A stretch of DNA of 64,000 nt, from assembly GCF_024343775.1 (NCBI RefSeq), contig NZ_RJUF01000005.1:1-64000 (forward strand), in the 5' to 3' direction. This DNA comes from Lacihabitans soyangensis. Its GTDB lineage: Bacteria > Bacteroidota > Bacteroidia > Cytophagales > Spirosomataceae. Below are positions 45,587-53,832 of the stretch, one piece after another (within the stretch, counting starts at the first letter, position 1; each line of letters begins with the position of its first letter). A model generated the notes under the pieces. That model saw nothing but the letters and a program-made list of their open reading frames with translations. It made no database searches and was not told where the DNA came from. Both the position numbers and the translations under genes were made by a program.

Positions 45587-46003
45587 ATGAAAACCTCAAA
45601 AATTATTTACAACGGTGGCTTAAACACCGAAATGACTCACCTGAAATCAGGAAAAACAGTAGTAACCGACGCTCCGACGGACAATAACGGCAAAGGTGAA
45701 GCCTTCTCTCCTACCGACTTGGCTGCAACTTCACTGGGTGCTTGTGCCATCACAGTAATTGGCATCGCAGCACAAAATGCTGGTCACGAGTTTAAAAATT
45801 CTGAAGTACAAATTACCAAAATAATGACTTCGGAAGCCCCGAGAAAAATAGCCAAAATTATAGCCGAGTTTGACTTTACTTGTGAGCCTCCACTTTCGGA
45901 TTCTGATAAAAAAAGATATGAAAGAGTGGCATTAACTTGTCCGGTTTCGTTGAGTTTACATCCTGATATTGAGCAAGAAATGATTTTCAATTGGTTGAAT
46001 TAA
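45587..46003 (+). CDS. OsmC/Ohr-family protein
   Basis: 138 residues. OsmC fold with the two reactive cysteines in TSLGACAITVIG and ALTCPVSLSLHPDIE. Family enzymes reduce organic hydroperoxides in the cytoplasm using these thiols. The 62-nt spacer before it has nothing notable. xerD starts 2 nt after the stop, so the two are probably one transcript. Confidence 0.9.
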   Translation: MKTSKIIYNGGLNTEMTHLKSGKTVVTDAPTDNNGKGEAFSPTDLAATSLGACAITVIGIAAQNAGHEFKNSEVQITKIMTSEAPRKIAKIIAEFDFTCEPPLSDSDKKRYERVALTCPVSLSLHPDIEQEMIFNWLN

Positions 46004-46005
46004 GC

Positions 46006-46896
46006 ATGACATGGCTCGACGATATCAAAAACTTCAAGAATTACCTGAAACTCGAACGCGGTTTGTCAGGTAATTCTGTTGAATCCTATGTCAGAGATGC
46101 CGAAAAACTCTTTCAGTTTTGTGGAGAAACCAAACATGTTTCATCTCTAAAAGATGAAGACATTCATAATTTCTTGGTTTTTTTAAACGATTTGGGACTT
46201 TCAGCCACGAGCCAAGCCCGGATTTTGAGTGGAATCAAAGCTTTTTTTGAGTTTCTATTTATCGAAAAATTAATAATCGCTGACCCCACTGAACTTATTT
46301 CTTCTCCAAGAATTACCAGAAAATTACCAGAAACGCTTCATTTGCATGAAATAGAAGCAATGATGGCCAGCATTGACCTGAGTACTCACGAAGGTCCTCG
46401 AAACAAAGCAATTATAGAGGTAATGTACAGCTGTGGCTTACGCGTTTCGGAGCTAATTAACCTAAAAATATCTGATTGTTTGTTTCAAGAAGGTTTTATT
46501 AGAGTGGTTGGAAAAGGCAACAAAATGCGGTTGGTACCCATTGGAAATGAAGCCATTAAGTATTCCAAAATCTACCTGCACCAAGTAAGAATACAACTAG
46601 ACATTCAGCAAGGTCACGAAGATTATCTTTTCTTGAATCGCCGTGGAAAAGCTCTTAGTCGGGTGATGGTTTTTATAATCATAAAAGATCTGGCCGAGAA
46701 AGCGGGAATTCATAAAAGTATCTCTCCGCATACGCTTAGGCACAGTTTCGCTACGCACTTGGTCGAGGGAGGTGCAGACCTTAGGGCTGTTCAGGAGATG
46801 CTCGGGCATGAATCCATTATTACCACCGAAATCTACACGCATTTGGACAGAGCCTTTTTGCAACAAACTTTGAAGGAATTTCATCCGAGGGGATGA
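46006..46896 (+). CDS. xerD: Tyrosine recombinase XerD
   Basis: 296 residues from MTWLDDIKNFKNYLKLERGLSGNSVESY; the in-frame ATG at 45991 would overlap osmC. Core-binding domain to about 105, catalytic domain after. Catalytic residues: Arg in MYSCGLRVSELINL, Lys in VGKGNKMRLVPIG, HxxR in SPHTLRHSFATHLVEGG, His in LGHESIITTEIYTHLD, nucleophile Tyr in IYTHLD. The standard length and clean motif set fit the chromosomal XerD that resolves dimers at dif, rather than a phage integrase. No tRNA or attachment site flanks it. Confidence 0.93.
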   Translation: MTWLDDIKNFKNYLKLERGLSGNSVESYVRDAEKLFQFCGETKHVSSLKDEDIHNFLVFLNDLGLSATSQARILSGIKAFFEFLFIEKLIIADPTELISSPRITRKLPETLHLHEIEAMMASIDLSTHEGPRNKAIIEVMYSCGLRVSELINLKISDCLFQEGFIRVVGKGNKMRLVPIGNEAIKYSKIYLHQVRIQLDIQQGHEDYLFLNRRGKALSRVMVFIIIKDLAEKAGIHKSISPHTLRHSFATHLVEGGADLRAVQEMLGHESIITTEIYTHLDRAFLQQTLKEFHPRG

Positions 46897-46945
46897 AAAA
46901 GTATTGGAGTCATACTTAATTTTACTATTTTGATCAATCTTCATT

Positions 46946-48040
46946 ATGAGACGAATTACCGTATTTTTCAATTTAATTTTCTCTTTTTCTTTCGCCCAAA
47001 CACCTATTTTTACTTCTGGCACACAAGGATATCAGTCGTTCAGAATACCAGCAATGGTTGTTGCAAAAAACGGTTGTTTGATAGCATTTGCCGAAGGCAG
47101 AGTAAACAATGCTGGAGATTTTGGAAATATAGATTTAGTAATGCGAAAAAGTTGCGATAATGGGAAAACTTGGAGCAAATTAAAAATCGTAATAGACAAT
47201 GACAAACTCCAAGCCGGTAACCCAGCCCCAGTTTTTGATTTCTTGGACCCCGAATTTCCAGAAGGTCGATTGTTCCTTTTTTATAACATAGGAAACAACC
47301 ATGAAAACGAGGTTCGAAAAGGCAATGGAAAAAGAGAAGTCCTTTACGTCACCTCCATTGACAACGGAGACACTTGGTCTTCTCCAGTAGATATTACTTC
47401 ACAAACACATAAACCCTCAGAGTGGCGATCGTACACAAATACGCCTGGACATGCTTTACAATTGACGAAAGGCTCAAAAAAAGGGAGATTATTTGTGCCT
47501 GCCAATCACAGTGAAGGCGAACCTTTAGCACATTTTGAGGATTATCATTCGCATGCATTTTATTCTGATGACCACGGAAGAACTTTCAAGTTGAGTCAAA
47601 GTCTGGAACTAAAGGGAAGTAATGAAGCCACTGCGGCACAATTGTCCAATGATAAATTAATGCTTAATGCTCGAAATCAAAAAGGCGATGTAAAGCAAAG
47701 AATTGTTGCCATCAGTAAGGATAATGGTGAAACGTGGACCTCTGAATATTTTGATGAAAAACTTATTGACCCAGTTTGTGAAGGTAGTATTTTAAATATT
47801 GGTGGCAAAAAACTTGCTTTCACCAATGCATCGGATATAAAAAACCGCAATAACCTTACGCTTAGAATTAGTAAAGACGAGGGAAAAAATTGGTCAAAAT
47901 CAATTTTAATAGATGGAAATGACGGTAGTGGCGACTTTACGGCTTATTCTGATATCGTAAAAATAAGTAAAAGGAAAATTGGTATTCTCTATGAAAGAGA
48001 CAATTATAAAGAGATTGTTTTTAGGGTAGTGAAATGGTAA
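46946..48040 (+). CDS. Secreted sialidase (GH33)
   Basis: 364 residues. Leader MRRITVFFNLIFSFSFAQ. The FRIP motif (YQSFRIPAMVVAKNGCLIAFAEGR) gives the first active-site Arg. Asp boxes (S-x-D-x-G-x-T/N-W type) are SCDNGKTWS, SIDNGDTWS, SDDHGRTF, SKDNGETWT and SKDEGKNWS. Catalytic Glu and Tyr candidates are in KGSNEATAAQ and DFTAYSDIVKIS, with a late Glu in ILYERD. The enzyme releases sialic acid from glycoconjugates. No nan genes or SusCD pair are adjacent. Confidence 0.92.
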   Translation: MRRITVFFNLIFSFSFAQTPIFTSGTQGYQSFRIPAMVVAKNGCLIAFAEGRVNNAGDFGNIDLVMRKSCDNGKTWSKLKIVIDNDKLQAGNPAPVFDFLDPEFPEGRLFLFYNIGNNHENEVRKGNGKREVLYVTSIDNGDTWSSPVDITSQTHKPSEWRSYTNTPGHALQLTKGSKKGRLFVPANHSEGEPLAHFEDYHSHAFYSDDHGRTFKLSQSLELKGSNEATAAQLSNDKLMLNARNQKGDVKQRIVAISKDNGETWTSEYFDEKLIDPVCEGSILNIGGKKLAFTNASDIKNRNNLTLRISKDEGKNWSKSILIDGNDGSGDFTAYSDIVKISKRKIGILYERDNYKEIVFRVVKW

Positions 48041-48208
48041 ACAAAATACGTATGGAACCCAAGTTGGTTTAATTAAGCTCAGATTTCAAATCCCTCTCCA
48101 TAAGGAAATGCACTTATTGAAGAAGCCACCTTAAACAATATCAAATTAAGAATTGAAATTTTCTTTTTTCAAATCTGTTTTTTTATAACTTGATTAAAAA
48201 TATTCTTA

Positions 48209-48436
48209 ATGAATTACAATTTCAAAATACATCTCCATAAAGAAACAGAGGGCGGTTTTATGGTGACCGTTCCTTCATTACCGGGTTGTATAACACAAGG
48301 AGACGACTTGGATGACGCCATAGCTATGGCTAAAGAAGCTATTGAACTTTACATTGAAGAACTTAAAGAAAGGGGTGAAAATATACCTGACGACACCAAC
48401 ACATTCGAATATTCTTTAAACCTTGCTGTGGCGTGA
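48209..48436 (+). CDS. hicB: HicB-family antitoxin
   Basis: 75 residues with the HicB/UPF0150 pattern: KIHLHKETEGGFMVTVPSLPGCITQGDDLDDAIAMAKEAIELYIEELKERG. It belongs to the short form with no clear C-terminal DNA-binding domain. HicB neutralises the HicA mRNA endonuclease. Its stop codon overlaps the GTG start of hicA (GTGA). The 168-nt spacer before it shows no other feature. The order hicB-hicA is the reverse of the E. coli arrangement but common elsewhere. Confidence 0.88.
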   Translation: MNYNFKIHLHKETEGGFMVTVPSLPGCITQGDDLDDAIAMAKEAIELYIEELKERGENIPDDTNTFEYSLNLAVA

Positions 48437-48632
48437 ACCAGTCTCCAAAATTTCTAATAAAGCTTTTAGAGCAAAATGGGTATATATTCAAACGTTCGAA
48501 AGGTTCTCATCATGTTTACTTCAATCCACTTAATAACAAAACAGCTATAGTTCCTGTACATGGAAATAAATATATTAAAAAGGCACATTTCTGGCTATTT
48601 TAAAGCAAGCCGGAATTGATTTTAATCTATAA
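48433..48632 (+). pseudogene. hicA: Frameshifted hicA toxin gene
   Basis: Read from GTG at 48433 it gives VNQSPKFLIKLLEQNGYIFK, then RSKGSHHVYFNP (the catalytic His of the HicA dsRBD-like fold), IVPVHGNKYIKK, and ends at 48601-48603 after HFWLF (56 residues). One frame over, the sequence continues GTFLAILKQAGIDFNL to a stop at 48630-48632, exactly the usual HicA ending. The break is in a run of five A near 48577-48581; six A would restore a 66-residue HicA. So the C-terminal helix is lost. A homopolymer sequencing error is possible. Confidence 0.85.
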
Positions 48633-48639
48633 TTTGGTT

Positions 48640-50742
48640 CTATTTCAAAAACCAATAAACAGCAAACGCAGAAACATAAGCCAAGGCACTCATATAAACC
48701 AACTGGATAATTGGCCATTTCCATGACTTGGTCTCTCTATAAACTACCGCAATGGTACTCATGCACATCATGGCAAATACGTAAAATATAAGTAAAGAAT
48801 ATGAAGTTGCCACAGAAAATACTGGCTCTCCTGTTTCTGGATTTATTTCGTTTTTCAGTCGAGATTTTATGGTCGAATCGTCGGCATCGTCAGCACCAAT
48901 GCTATAAATGGTGGAAATAGTCCCCACAAAAACCTCTCTTGCCGCAAACGAAGTAATTAGAGCAATGCCTATTTTCCAATCATAACCTAAGGGTTTGATA
49001 GCAGGTTCAATAAATTTACCAAACAAACCCGCATAAGAATTTTGAAGTTTTTCAGCGGCAATCTTAGGCTCTAATTCATCTGAACTTAGGCCAATATTTT
49101 GTGCTGCAACTCTTTCCTCCGCTTTTGAAAAACCTTCCCCTGGCCCATAAGAAGCTAAAACCCATAATATAATCGAAATGGCCACTATAACCTTACCCGC
49201 CTCAAAAACAAAGGTTTTTACTTTTTCTAAAATCGTAAAACCTACCTGTTTCCATCTTGGTTTTTTGTATGTTGGAAGTTCCATGACAAAGAAAGTCCGT
49301 TCGTTGGTTTTGAGTATTTTTTTCAAAAACCAACCTCCAATCAAAGCAGAAAAGAAACCTAAAAGGTACAGTCCCATCAAGGCCAAGCCTTGGAATCCAA
49401 ACAAGCCAAATAACTTATCATCAGGCACTACCAGAGCAATAAGTATAGTATAAATTGGTAAACGGGCCGAACAACTCATCAACGGCGTCACCATAATGGT
49501 AATCAATCTATCCTTCCAATTCCCAATAGTTCTAGCAGACATGATAGCGGGCACGGCACAAGCCATACTCGAAATCAAAGGCACCACACTTTTGCCGCTC
49601 ATGCCAAATCTACGTATGAGTTTGTCCATCAAAACCACCACGCGAGCCATATAACCCGATTCCTCCAGAATGGATATAAATGCAAATAAAAAGGCAATTT
49701 GAGGTATAAAAATAACCACTCCGCCAATTCCAGCTATCAAACCATCTGTCAATAAATCAGTAATTTTGGATTCAGGAAGGATAGATTTCAAGAAATCGTT
49801 CAATGAAGCTATTCCTCCATCAATCAAATCCATCGGATAGTTAGCCAGCGTAAATACCGACTGAAAAATCAAGAATAGTATTCCAAGAAATATTACGTAA
49901 CCCCAAAATCTATGAATGAGGACATTGTCAATTTTCTGGGTAAGTGTAAGTGAATTGTGCTTTTCAGACTCTATTTCAACAACCTGACTCAAGGTTTGGC
50001 CAATATCTCTGTAGCGATCCATTACCTCTTTTGCCTGAAATCCATCGGCATCCAATTTCAAATCCGTAGCAATGTCCTCCAAAAATCTTTGATCATTTTG
50101 TCCTAAAAACGAAAGCTTATCAGTTTGTGTTAAATAATGAAGAGCCGCATAATCTGTCTTTAAGGAAAACTTTTCTTTAATCTGTTTTACCGCTGGTTTC
50201 ATTTCCTCTGAGACCAACTCGAGGTTCTGATGAACTTGCTTTTTCTCCAAAGCTCTAAAAATAGTCAGTTTCAAGCCTTCTAGGCCGATTCCTTCTCTTG
50301 CATTAACCTCCACAACGGGTATTCCGAGCAGTTTTTCTAACTTTGGAGTGTTTATTGAGACTCCGATTTCGTTGGCCACATCCAGCATATTCAAAGCCAA
50401 AACAGTAGGAATACCAAGATCGTTTACTTCTTCAAAAAGTAAAAGATTACGTTTAAGATTGGAAGAATCAACAACAATAACTGCTAAATCCGGATAGTCT
50501 GAATGGTTTTGATTGGTAAGAACTTCAAGAACCACCTGCTCGTCTAGCGAATTAGGGTATAAGCTGTAGGTTCCAGGTAAATCTATAACCTGAATATCAG
50601 AGCCATCGCTTATTTTACAAAAACCGACTTTTTTATCAACAGTTACACCCGGAAAATTCCCGATTTTTTGTCTAAGACCCGTGAGATGATTGAAAAGTGA
50701 AGATTTACCGCAATTGGGATTTCCTATTAATGCAACAATCAT
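48640..50742 (-). CDS. feoB: Ferrous iron transporter FeoB
   Basis: 700 residues. The N-terminal G domain has G1 LIGNPNCGKSSLFNHLTG, G2-region FPGVTVDKKVG, G3 VIDLPGTYSL and G4-like ALNMLDVANE. A FeoB-associated linker follows. The membrane part starts near residue 280, with gate motifs in SGKSVVPLISSMACAVPAIMSARTI and the second gate in GWFLKKILKTNE to AAREVFVGTISTIYSIG. It imports Fe2+ across the inner membrane. It starts 4 nt after feoA. Confidence 0.96.
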   Translation of the reverse strand: MIVALIGNPNCGKSSLFNHLTGLRQKIGNFPGVTVDKKVGFCKISDGSDIQVIDLPGTYSLYPNSLDEQVVLEVLTNQNHSDYPDLAVIVVDSSNLKRNLLLFEEVNDLGIPTVLALNMLDVANEIGVSINTPKLEKLLGIPVVEVNAREGIGLEGLKLTIFRALEKKQVHQNLELVSEEMKPAVKQIKEKFSLKTDYAALHYLTQTDKLSFLGQNDQRFLEDIATDLKLDADGFQAKEVMDRYRDIGQTLSQVVEIESEKHNSLTLTQKIDNVLIHRFWGYVIFLGILFLIFQSVFTLANYPMDLIDGGIASLNDFLKSILPESKITDLLTDGLIAGIGGVVIFIPQIAFLFAFISILEESGYMARVVVLMDKLIRRFGMSGKSVVPLISSMACAVPAIMSARTIGNWKDRLITIMVTPLMSCSARLPIYTILIALVVPDDKLFGLFGFQGLALMGLYLLGFFSALIGGWFLKKILKTNERTFFVMELPTYKKPRWKQVGFTILEKVKTFVFEAGKVIVAISIILWVLASYGPGEGFSKAEERVAAQNIGLSSDELEPKIAAEKLQNSYAGLFGKFIEPAIKPLGYDWKIGIALITSFAAREVFVGTISTIYSIGADDADDSTIKSRLKNEINPETGEPVFSVATSYSLLIFYVFAMMCMSTIAVVYRETKSWKWPIIQLVYMSALAYVSAFAVYWFLK

Positions 50743-50746
50743 GGGC

Positions 50747-50968
50747 TCAGTCGATAAGAATGGTAAGGGCTTCAGATTTTCTAAGTGAAAGTTGATAGTC
50801 TTCCGAAACAGAAATACAGTAAGGACAACCCAAAGGTGCTTTGTGATCCAGTTTCACTTCCGTTCCTGGCAAACAACCCATTTCGAGCAATTTCAGTGCA
50901 AGTTTATTATCTAAAAATGCGGAAATTACCCCCTTTTCTCCCTCTTTTAAATCAGCTACGCTCTTCAA
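50747..50968 (-). CDS. feoA: FeoA domain protein
   Basis: 73 residues, an SH3-like FeoA protein: LKEGEKGVISAFLDNKLALKLLEMGCLPGTEVKLDHKAPLGCPYCISV, ending LSLRKSEALTILID. It assists FeoB and probably controls its GTPase. Separate feoA and feoB genes contrast with the FeoA-FeoB fusions of some Bacteroidota. A 10-bp palindrome lies just upstream of the start. Confidence 0.94.
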   Translation of the reverse strand: MKSVADLKEGEKGVISAFLDNKLALKLLEMGCLPGTEVKLDHKAPLGCPYCISVSEDYQLSLRKSEALTILID

Positions 50969-51005
50969 TCTAATTAGACTTATTACAAATAGTAACGCAA
51001 AAGTA
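50969..51005 (-). promoter_or_regulatory. feoAB upstream region: -7 element and palindrome
   Basis: TACTTTTG on the minus strand (51005 back to 50998) is a full -7 match. TCTAATTAGA (50969-50978) is a perfect palindrome directly upstream of the feoA ATG. Its position suits a metal-dependent repressor, but no known Fur consensus is recognised. Confidence 0.35.
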
Positions 51006-51123
51006 GCTTATTTTGTTCTTAGAATGGTTCATCTTATTGTAAAATATCTCAAAATATGACCAAAATCAGAATCTTTAAAACTTAATCCGCCACTTTTTAG
51101 AATTAGCCTTGCTATCTTTCTAA

Positions 51124-51148
51124 TTGTCTCATCTAACTTGTAATTTTG
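51124..51148 (+). promoter_or_regulatory. Promoter-like sequence before the tatD-type gene
   Basis: TAATTTTG (51141-51148) lies 15 nt before the ATG at 51164; TTG at 51124-51126 is only 14 nt upstream of it, shorter than usual. Confidence 0.35.
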
Positions 51149-51163
51149 CAAAAAAGAATTTAA

Positions 51164-51955
51164 ATGTCGAAAATAATAGAAACGCACGCCCATATCTACG
51201 ATGAACAATTCGAAAACGACCGTGACGAAATGTTACATAGAGCATTTGAGGCAGGCGTGGAACAAATATGGATGCCCAATTGTAATCACGAAACCATTGA
51301 AGGCATGCTATCTCTTGAAGCCCAGTATCCGGGAAAATGTTTATCGATGATCGGACTTCATCCTTGCTATGTGGGTGAGGATTATGAAAAAGAATTAGAA
51401 ATAATTGAGAAATGGCTGAGTGAAAGACCTTTCATAATGATTGGAGAAATCGGCTTGGATTTTTATTGGGATTTGGCATTTGTTCCACAACAAGAAAAGG
51501 TCTTTTTACACCAACTTTCGCTTGCGAAAAAATACAAATTGCCGATTTGTATTCATTCCAGAAACTCAAAAGACAATTCGCTGAACGCCATTCAAAGGTG
51601 TTGCGACTTGATTGAAGATTTTGGATGGAAAGAACTCCGGGGAATTTTTCATTGTTTTTCGGGAGATGCAGCAGATGCAAAAAGAGTAACTTCAATCAAC
51701 TTCCTTTTGGGTATTGGTGGAGTTGTTACTTTCAAAAATGGCGGCTTGGATAAATTCTTGGCAGATATACCCCTAAAAATGATAGTTTTGGAGACGGATT
51801 CGCCATACCTAGCTCCAGTACCACATAGAGGCAAAAGAAACGAAGTCAGTTATTTGGATTTGGTCGTCACTAAGATTGGCGACATTTATGAAATTTCTGA
51901 AGATAAGGTAAAGTCACAAACTACGGAAAATGCAAAAAAACTGATTCAGAAATGA
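51164..51955 (+). CDS. TatD-family metal-dependent hydrolase (deoxyribonuclease)
   Basis: 263 residues. All metal-ligand motifs of TatD are visible: ETHAHIYD (HxH), IGEIGLDFYWD (Glu), CIHSRNS (His), GIFHCFSGDA (His) and LETDSPYLAP (Asp). TatD enzymes are 3'-5' exonucleases that use two divalent metals in the cytoplasm. The stop overlaps the next ATG by 4 nt, so the two are coupled. Confidence 0.93.
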   Translation: MSKIIETHAHIYDEQFENDRDEMLHRAFEAGVEQIWMPNCNHETIEGMLSLEAQYPGKCLSMIGLHPCYVGEDYEKELEIIEKWLSERPFIMIGEIGLDFYWDLAFVPQQEKVFLHQLSLAKKYKLPICIHSRNSKDNSLNAIQRCCDLIEDFGWKELRGIFHCFSGDAADAKRVTSINFLLGIGGVVTFKNGGLDKFLADIPLKMIVLETDSPYLAPVPHRGKRNEVSYLDLVVTKIGDIYEISEDKVKSQTTENAKKLIQK

Positions 51956-52842
51956 AAAAAACAAGTACGAGTCTCCAATTTATTCTTTTAGGAATTGTCT
52001 TTGCTATATTTTGGTCTTCCGCATCGGTGGCAGCCAAAATAGGAGTAAAAAGTATGGAGCCATTAGTTTTGTTTCAGTTTAGGTTCTTTTTGGCGGGGAT
52101 TCTTCTGTTGGCTTATCATGCCGTTTTTGAAAAATGGCAATGGCCTAATCGCCAAGAGGTCATAGCACTCGGCATCTTTGGTTTTCTTAATGTAACGCTA
52201 TATCTAACACTATTCGTACTGGCTATCAACGAAGTAGCTGCTGGTATCGGTAGCTTATCGGTTTCTTTAGGGCCCGTTTTAATGGCCATTATTGGTGGAT
52301 TAATTTTAGGCAAGAAAATAGAACCTCGGCAAATATTTGGTTTATTATTTGGCATTGGTGGCGTATTTATAGCAGTCTGGCCTTTATTGCAAAATAGCTT
52401 CGCTACGTTCCGAGGACTAACCTATCTCTTTATAGGCATGCTGAGCTACAGTTTGGCCGCAGTATATTTCTCAGAAAAAAAATGGAATTTAAGTAGATAT
52501 GCAATAAATGGTTGGCAGGTTTTATTTGGAGGTATTTTCATGCTACCTCTAACCTTTTATTTCAAAAAAGAAACAATACAATTTTCAACAGAAAGTATAC
52601 TTTCTATCTTATGGCTAACTATTCCAGTATCACTTTTGGCCGTAAACCTTTGGTTAAAGCTCATCAAAATAGATGCTATAAAAGCCGCTTTTTTCCTTTT
52701 CTTGTGTCCGATTTTTGGTTTTACATTTTCATCCTTCATCCTCAAGGAACCATTCACTTGGCACACCATGGTGGGCTTGATATTGGTACTTATTGGTTTA
52801 TATTTAGGCCAAGAAAGAAAAATCAACCAAATAACTGATTAA
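51952..52842 (+). CDS. EamA-type drug/metabolite transporter
   Basis: 296 residues with ten membrane segments in two EamA repeats (FILLGIVFAIFWSSASVAAKIGVKSMEPLVLFQFRFFLAG, then AINGWQVLFGGIFMLPLTFYF). The second repeat ends FSSFILKEPFTWHTMVGLILVLIGLYLG. Family members export amino acids or nucleotide-type metabolites; the substrate is not readable from the sequence. It sits between tatD and the next gene, all on one strand. Confidence 0.9.
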   Translation: MKKTSTSLQFILLGIVFAIFWSSASVAAKIGVKSMEPLVLFQFRFFLAGILLLAYHAVFEKWQWPNRQEVIALGIFGFLNVTLYLTLFVLAINEVAAGIGSLSVSLGPVLMAIIGGLILGKKIEPRQIFGLLFGIGGVFIAVWPLLQNSFATFRGLTYLFIGMLSYSLAAVYFSEKKWNLSRYAINGWQVLFGGIFMLPLTFYFKKETIQFSTESILSILWLTIPVSLLAVNLWLKLIKIDAIKAAFFLFLCPIFGFTFSSFILKEPFTWHTMVGLILVLIGLYLGQERKINQITD

Positions 52843-52853
52843 AACTCAAAATT

Positions 52854-53603
52854 ATGCTCAAAAAAATTGGAATAATATTGGTAGTTATGTTTGCCATTTT
52901 GGCAAGCACATTCGGCATAATATATTTGACACAAAACGAAAAACTTCCTGTTGGAGACCAACCAGAAAAAGCAGACCAACTGGCGAAGAAAATGCTGGCG
53001 GCCTTATACAAACCAGCTTGGGATAGTACAAACATTGCAGCTTGGACTTTTGCGGGTGGCCACAAGTACGTTTGGGACAAGAAAAACGAAAAAGTATCTG
53101 TAAGATGGGGTGAAAACCTCGTCTATCTGAATTTACAGGAATGGAACAAAGGCAAAGCTTTTGTAAATAATAAAGAAGTAAAAGACAATAAACTGGATGT
53201 TTTGAGGGGAAAAGCCTACACTATGTTTTGTAATGATTCTTTTTGGTTTATAGCTCCTTATAAGGTTTTTGACGAAGGAGTTAGTAGAAAAATCGTTAAA
53301 CTAGCTGACGAAAAAGAAGCTTTGTTGGTGACTTACTCAACCGGTGGTGTTACTCCCGGCGATTCTTACCTATGGGTTTTAGATGAAAACCACACCCCGG
53401 TTTATTTTAAAATGTGGGTAAAAATCCTTCCAAACGGTGGCATCAAAGGAACTTGGGAAAATTGGATAACTACCACATCTGGTGCAAAAGTCGCAACAAA
53501 CCATAAAATTGGTCCAATACATAATATAATTTCTAATATCAAAACTGGCTCTCGTCTATCAGATTTAGATCTTCCAAGCCACTACTTTGACATAATTAAA
53601 TAG
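52854..53603 (+). CDS. Membrane-anchored hypothetical protein
   Basis: 249 residues. An N-terminal membrane anchor (KIGIILVVMFAILASTFGIIYLTQ) precedes a soluble domain of about 215 residues with a beta-rich pattern: WTFAGGHKYVWDKKNEKVSVRWG, YTMFCNDSFWFIAPYKVFDEG, LLVTYSTGGVTPGDSYLWVLDENHTPVYFKMWVK. The fold recalls LolA-like outer-membrane lipoprotein carriers but no motif proves it. It follows the transporter by 11 nt and ends at a terminator-like hairpin. Confidence 0.68.
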   Translation: MLKKIGIILVVMFAILASTFGIIYLTQNEKLPVGDQPEKADQLAKKMLAALYKPAWDSTNIAAWTFAGGHKYVWDKKNEKVSVRWGENLVYLNLQEWNKGKAFVNNKEVKDNKLDVLRGKAYTMFCNDSFWFIAPYKVFDEGVSRKIVKLADEKEALLVTYSTGGVTPGDSYLWVLDENHTPVYFKMWVKILPNGGIKGTWENWITTTSGAKVATNHKIGPIHNIISNIKTGSRLSDLDLPSHYFDIIK

Positions 53604-53618
53604 AGAATAAGAAAACTG

Positions 53619-53647
53619 AATCAATCGCATAACAACTTGATTTTTTT
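53619..53647 (+). terminator. Terminator after the tatD operon
   Basis: AATCAA (53619-53624) pairs with TTGATT (53637-53642) around a 12-nt loop, followed by a T7 tract. The short stem limits confidence. Confidence 0.55.
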
Positions 53648-53772
53648 GAATTATTTTTTGAAAAAATTAGACTAAAAGGTGTAGAAATTTAAATATTAGT
53701 TCTGATATTTAATAAAAATAAAGTTTATAATACTATTTCAACCAAAATGCATTTTTTGGTGTAAAAATAATA

Positions 53773-53800
53773 TTGAAATTAAATATTGTTTTTACTTTTG
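53773..53800 (+). promoter_or_regulatory. Promoter of the pnt operon
   Basis: TTG (53773-53775), 17 nt, then TACTTTTG (53793-53800), an ideal Bacteroidota promoter. Transcription would start near 53807, which excludes the upstream in-frame TTG at 53773 as a start codon and supports ATG 53833. Confidence 0.65.
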
Positions 53801-53832
53801 CAACCATAGTTAATCACTTTTTTCAAAAAAAC

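Noticed and set aside
46006-46896. Phage or island integrase
   Set aside because: Length, motif set and housekeeping neighbours fit chromosomal XerD; no tRNA, direct repeats or phage genes next to it.
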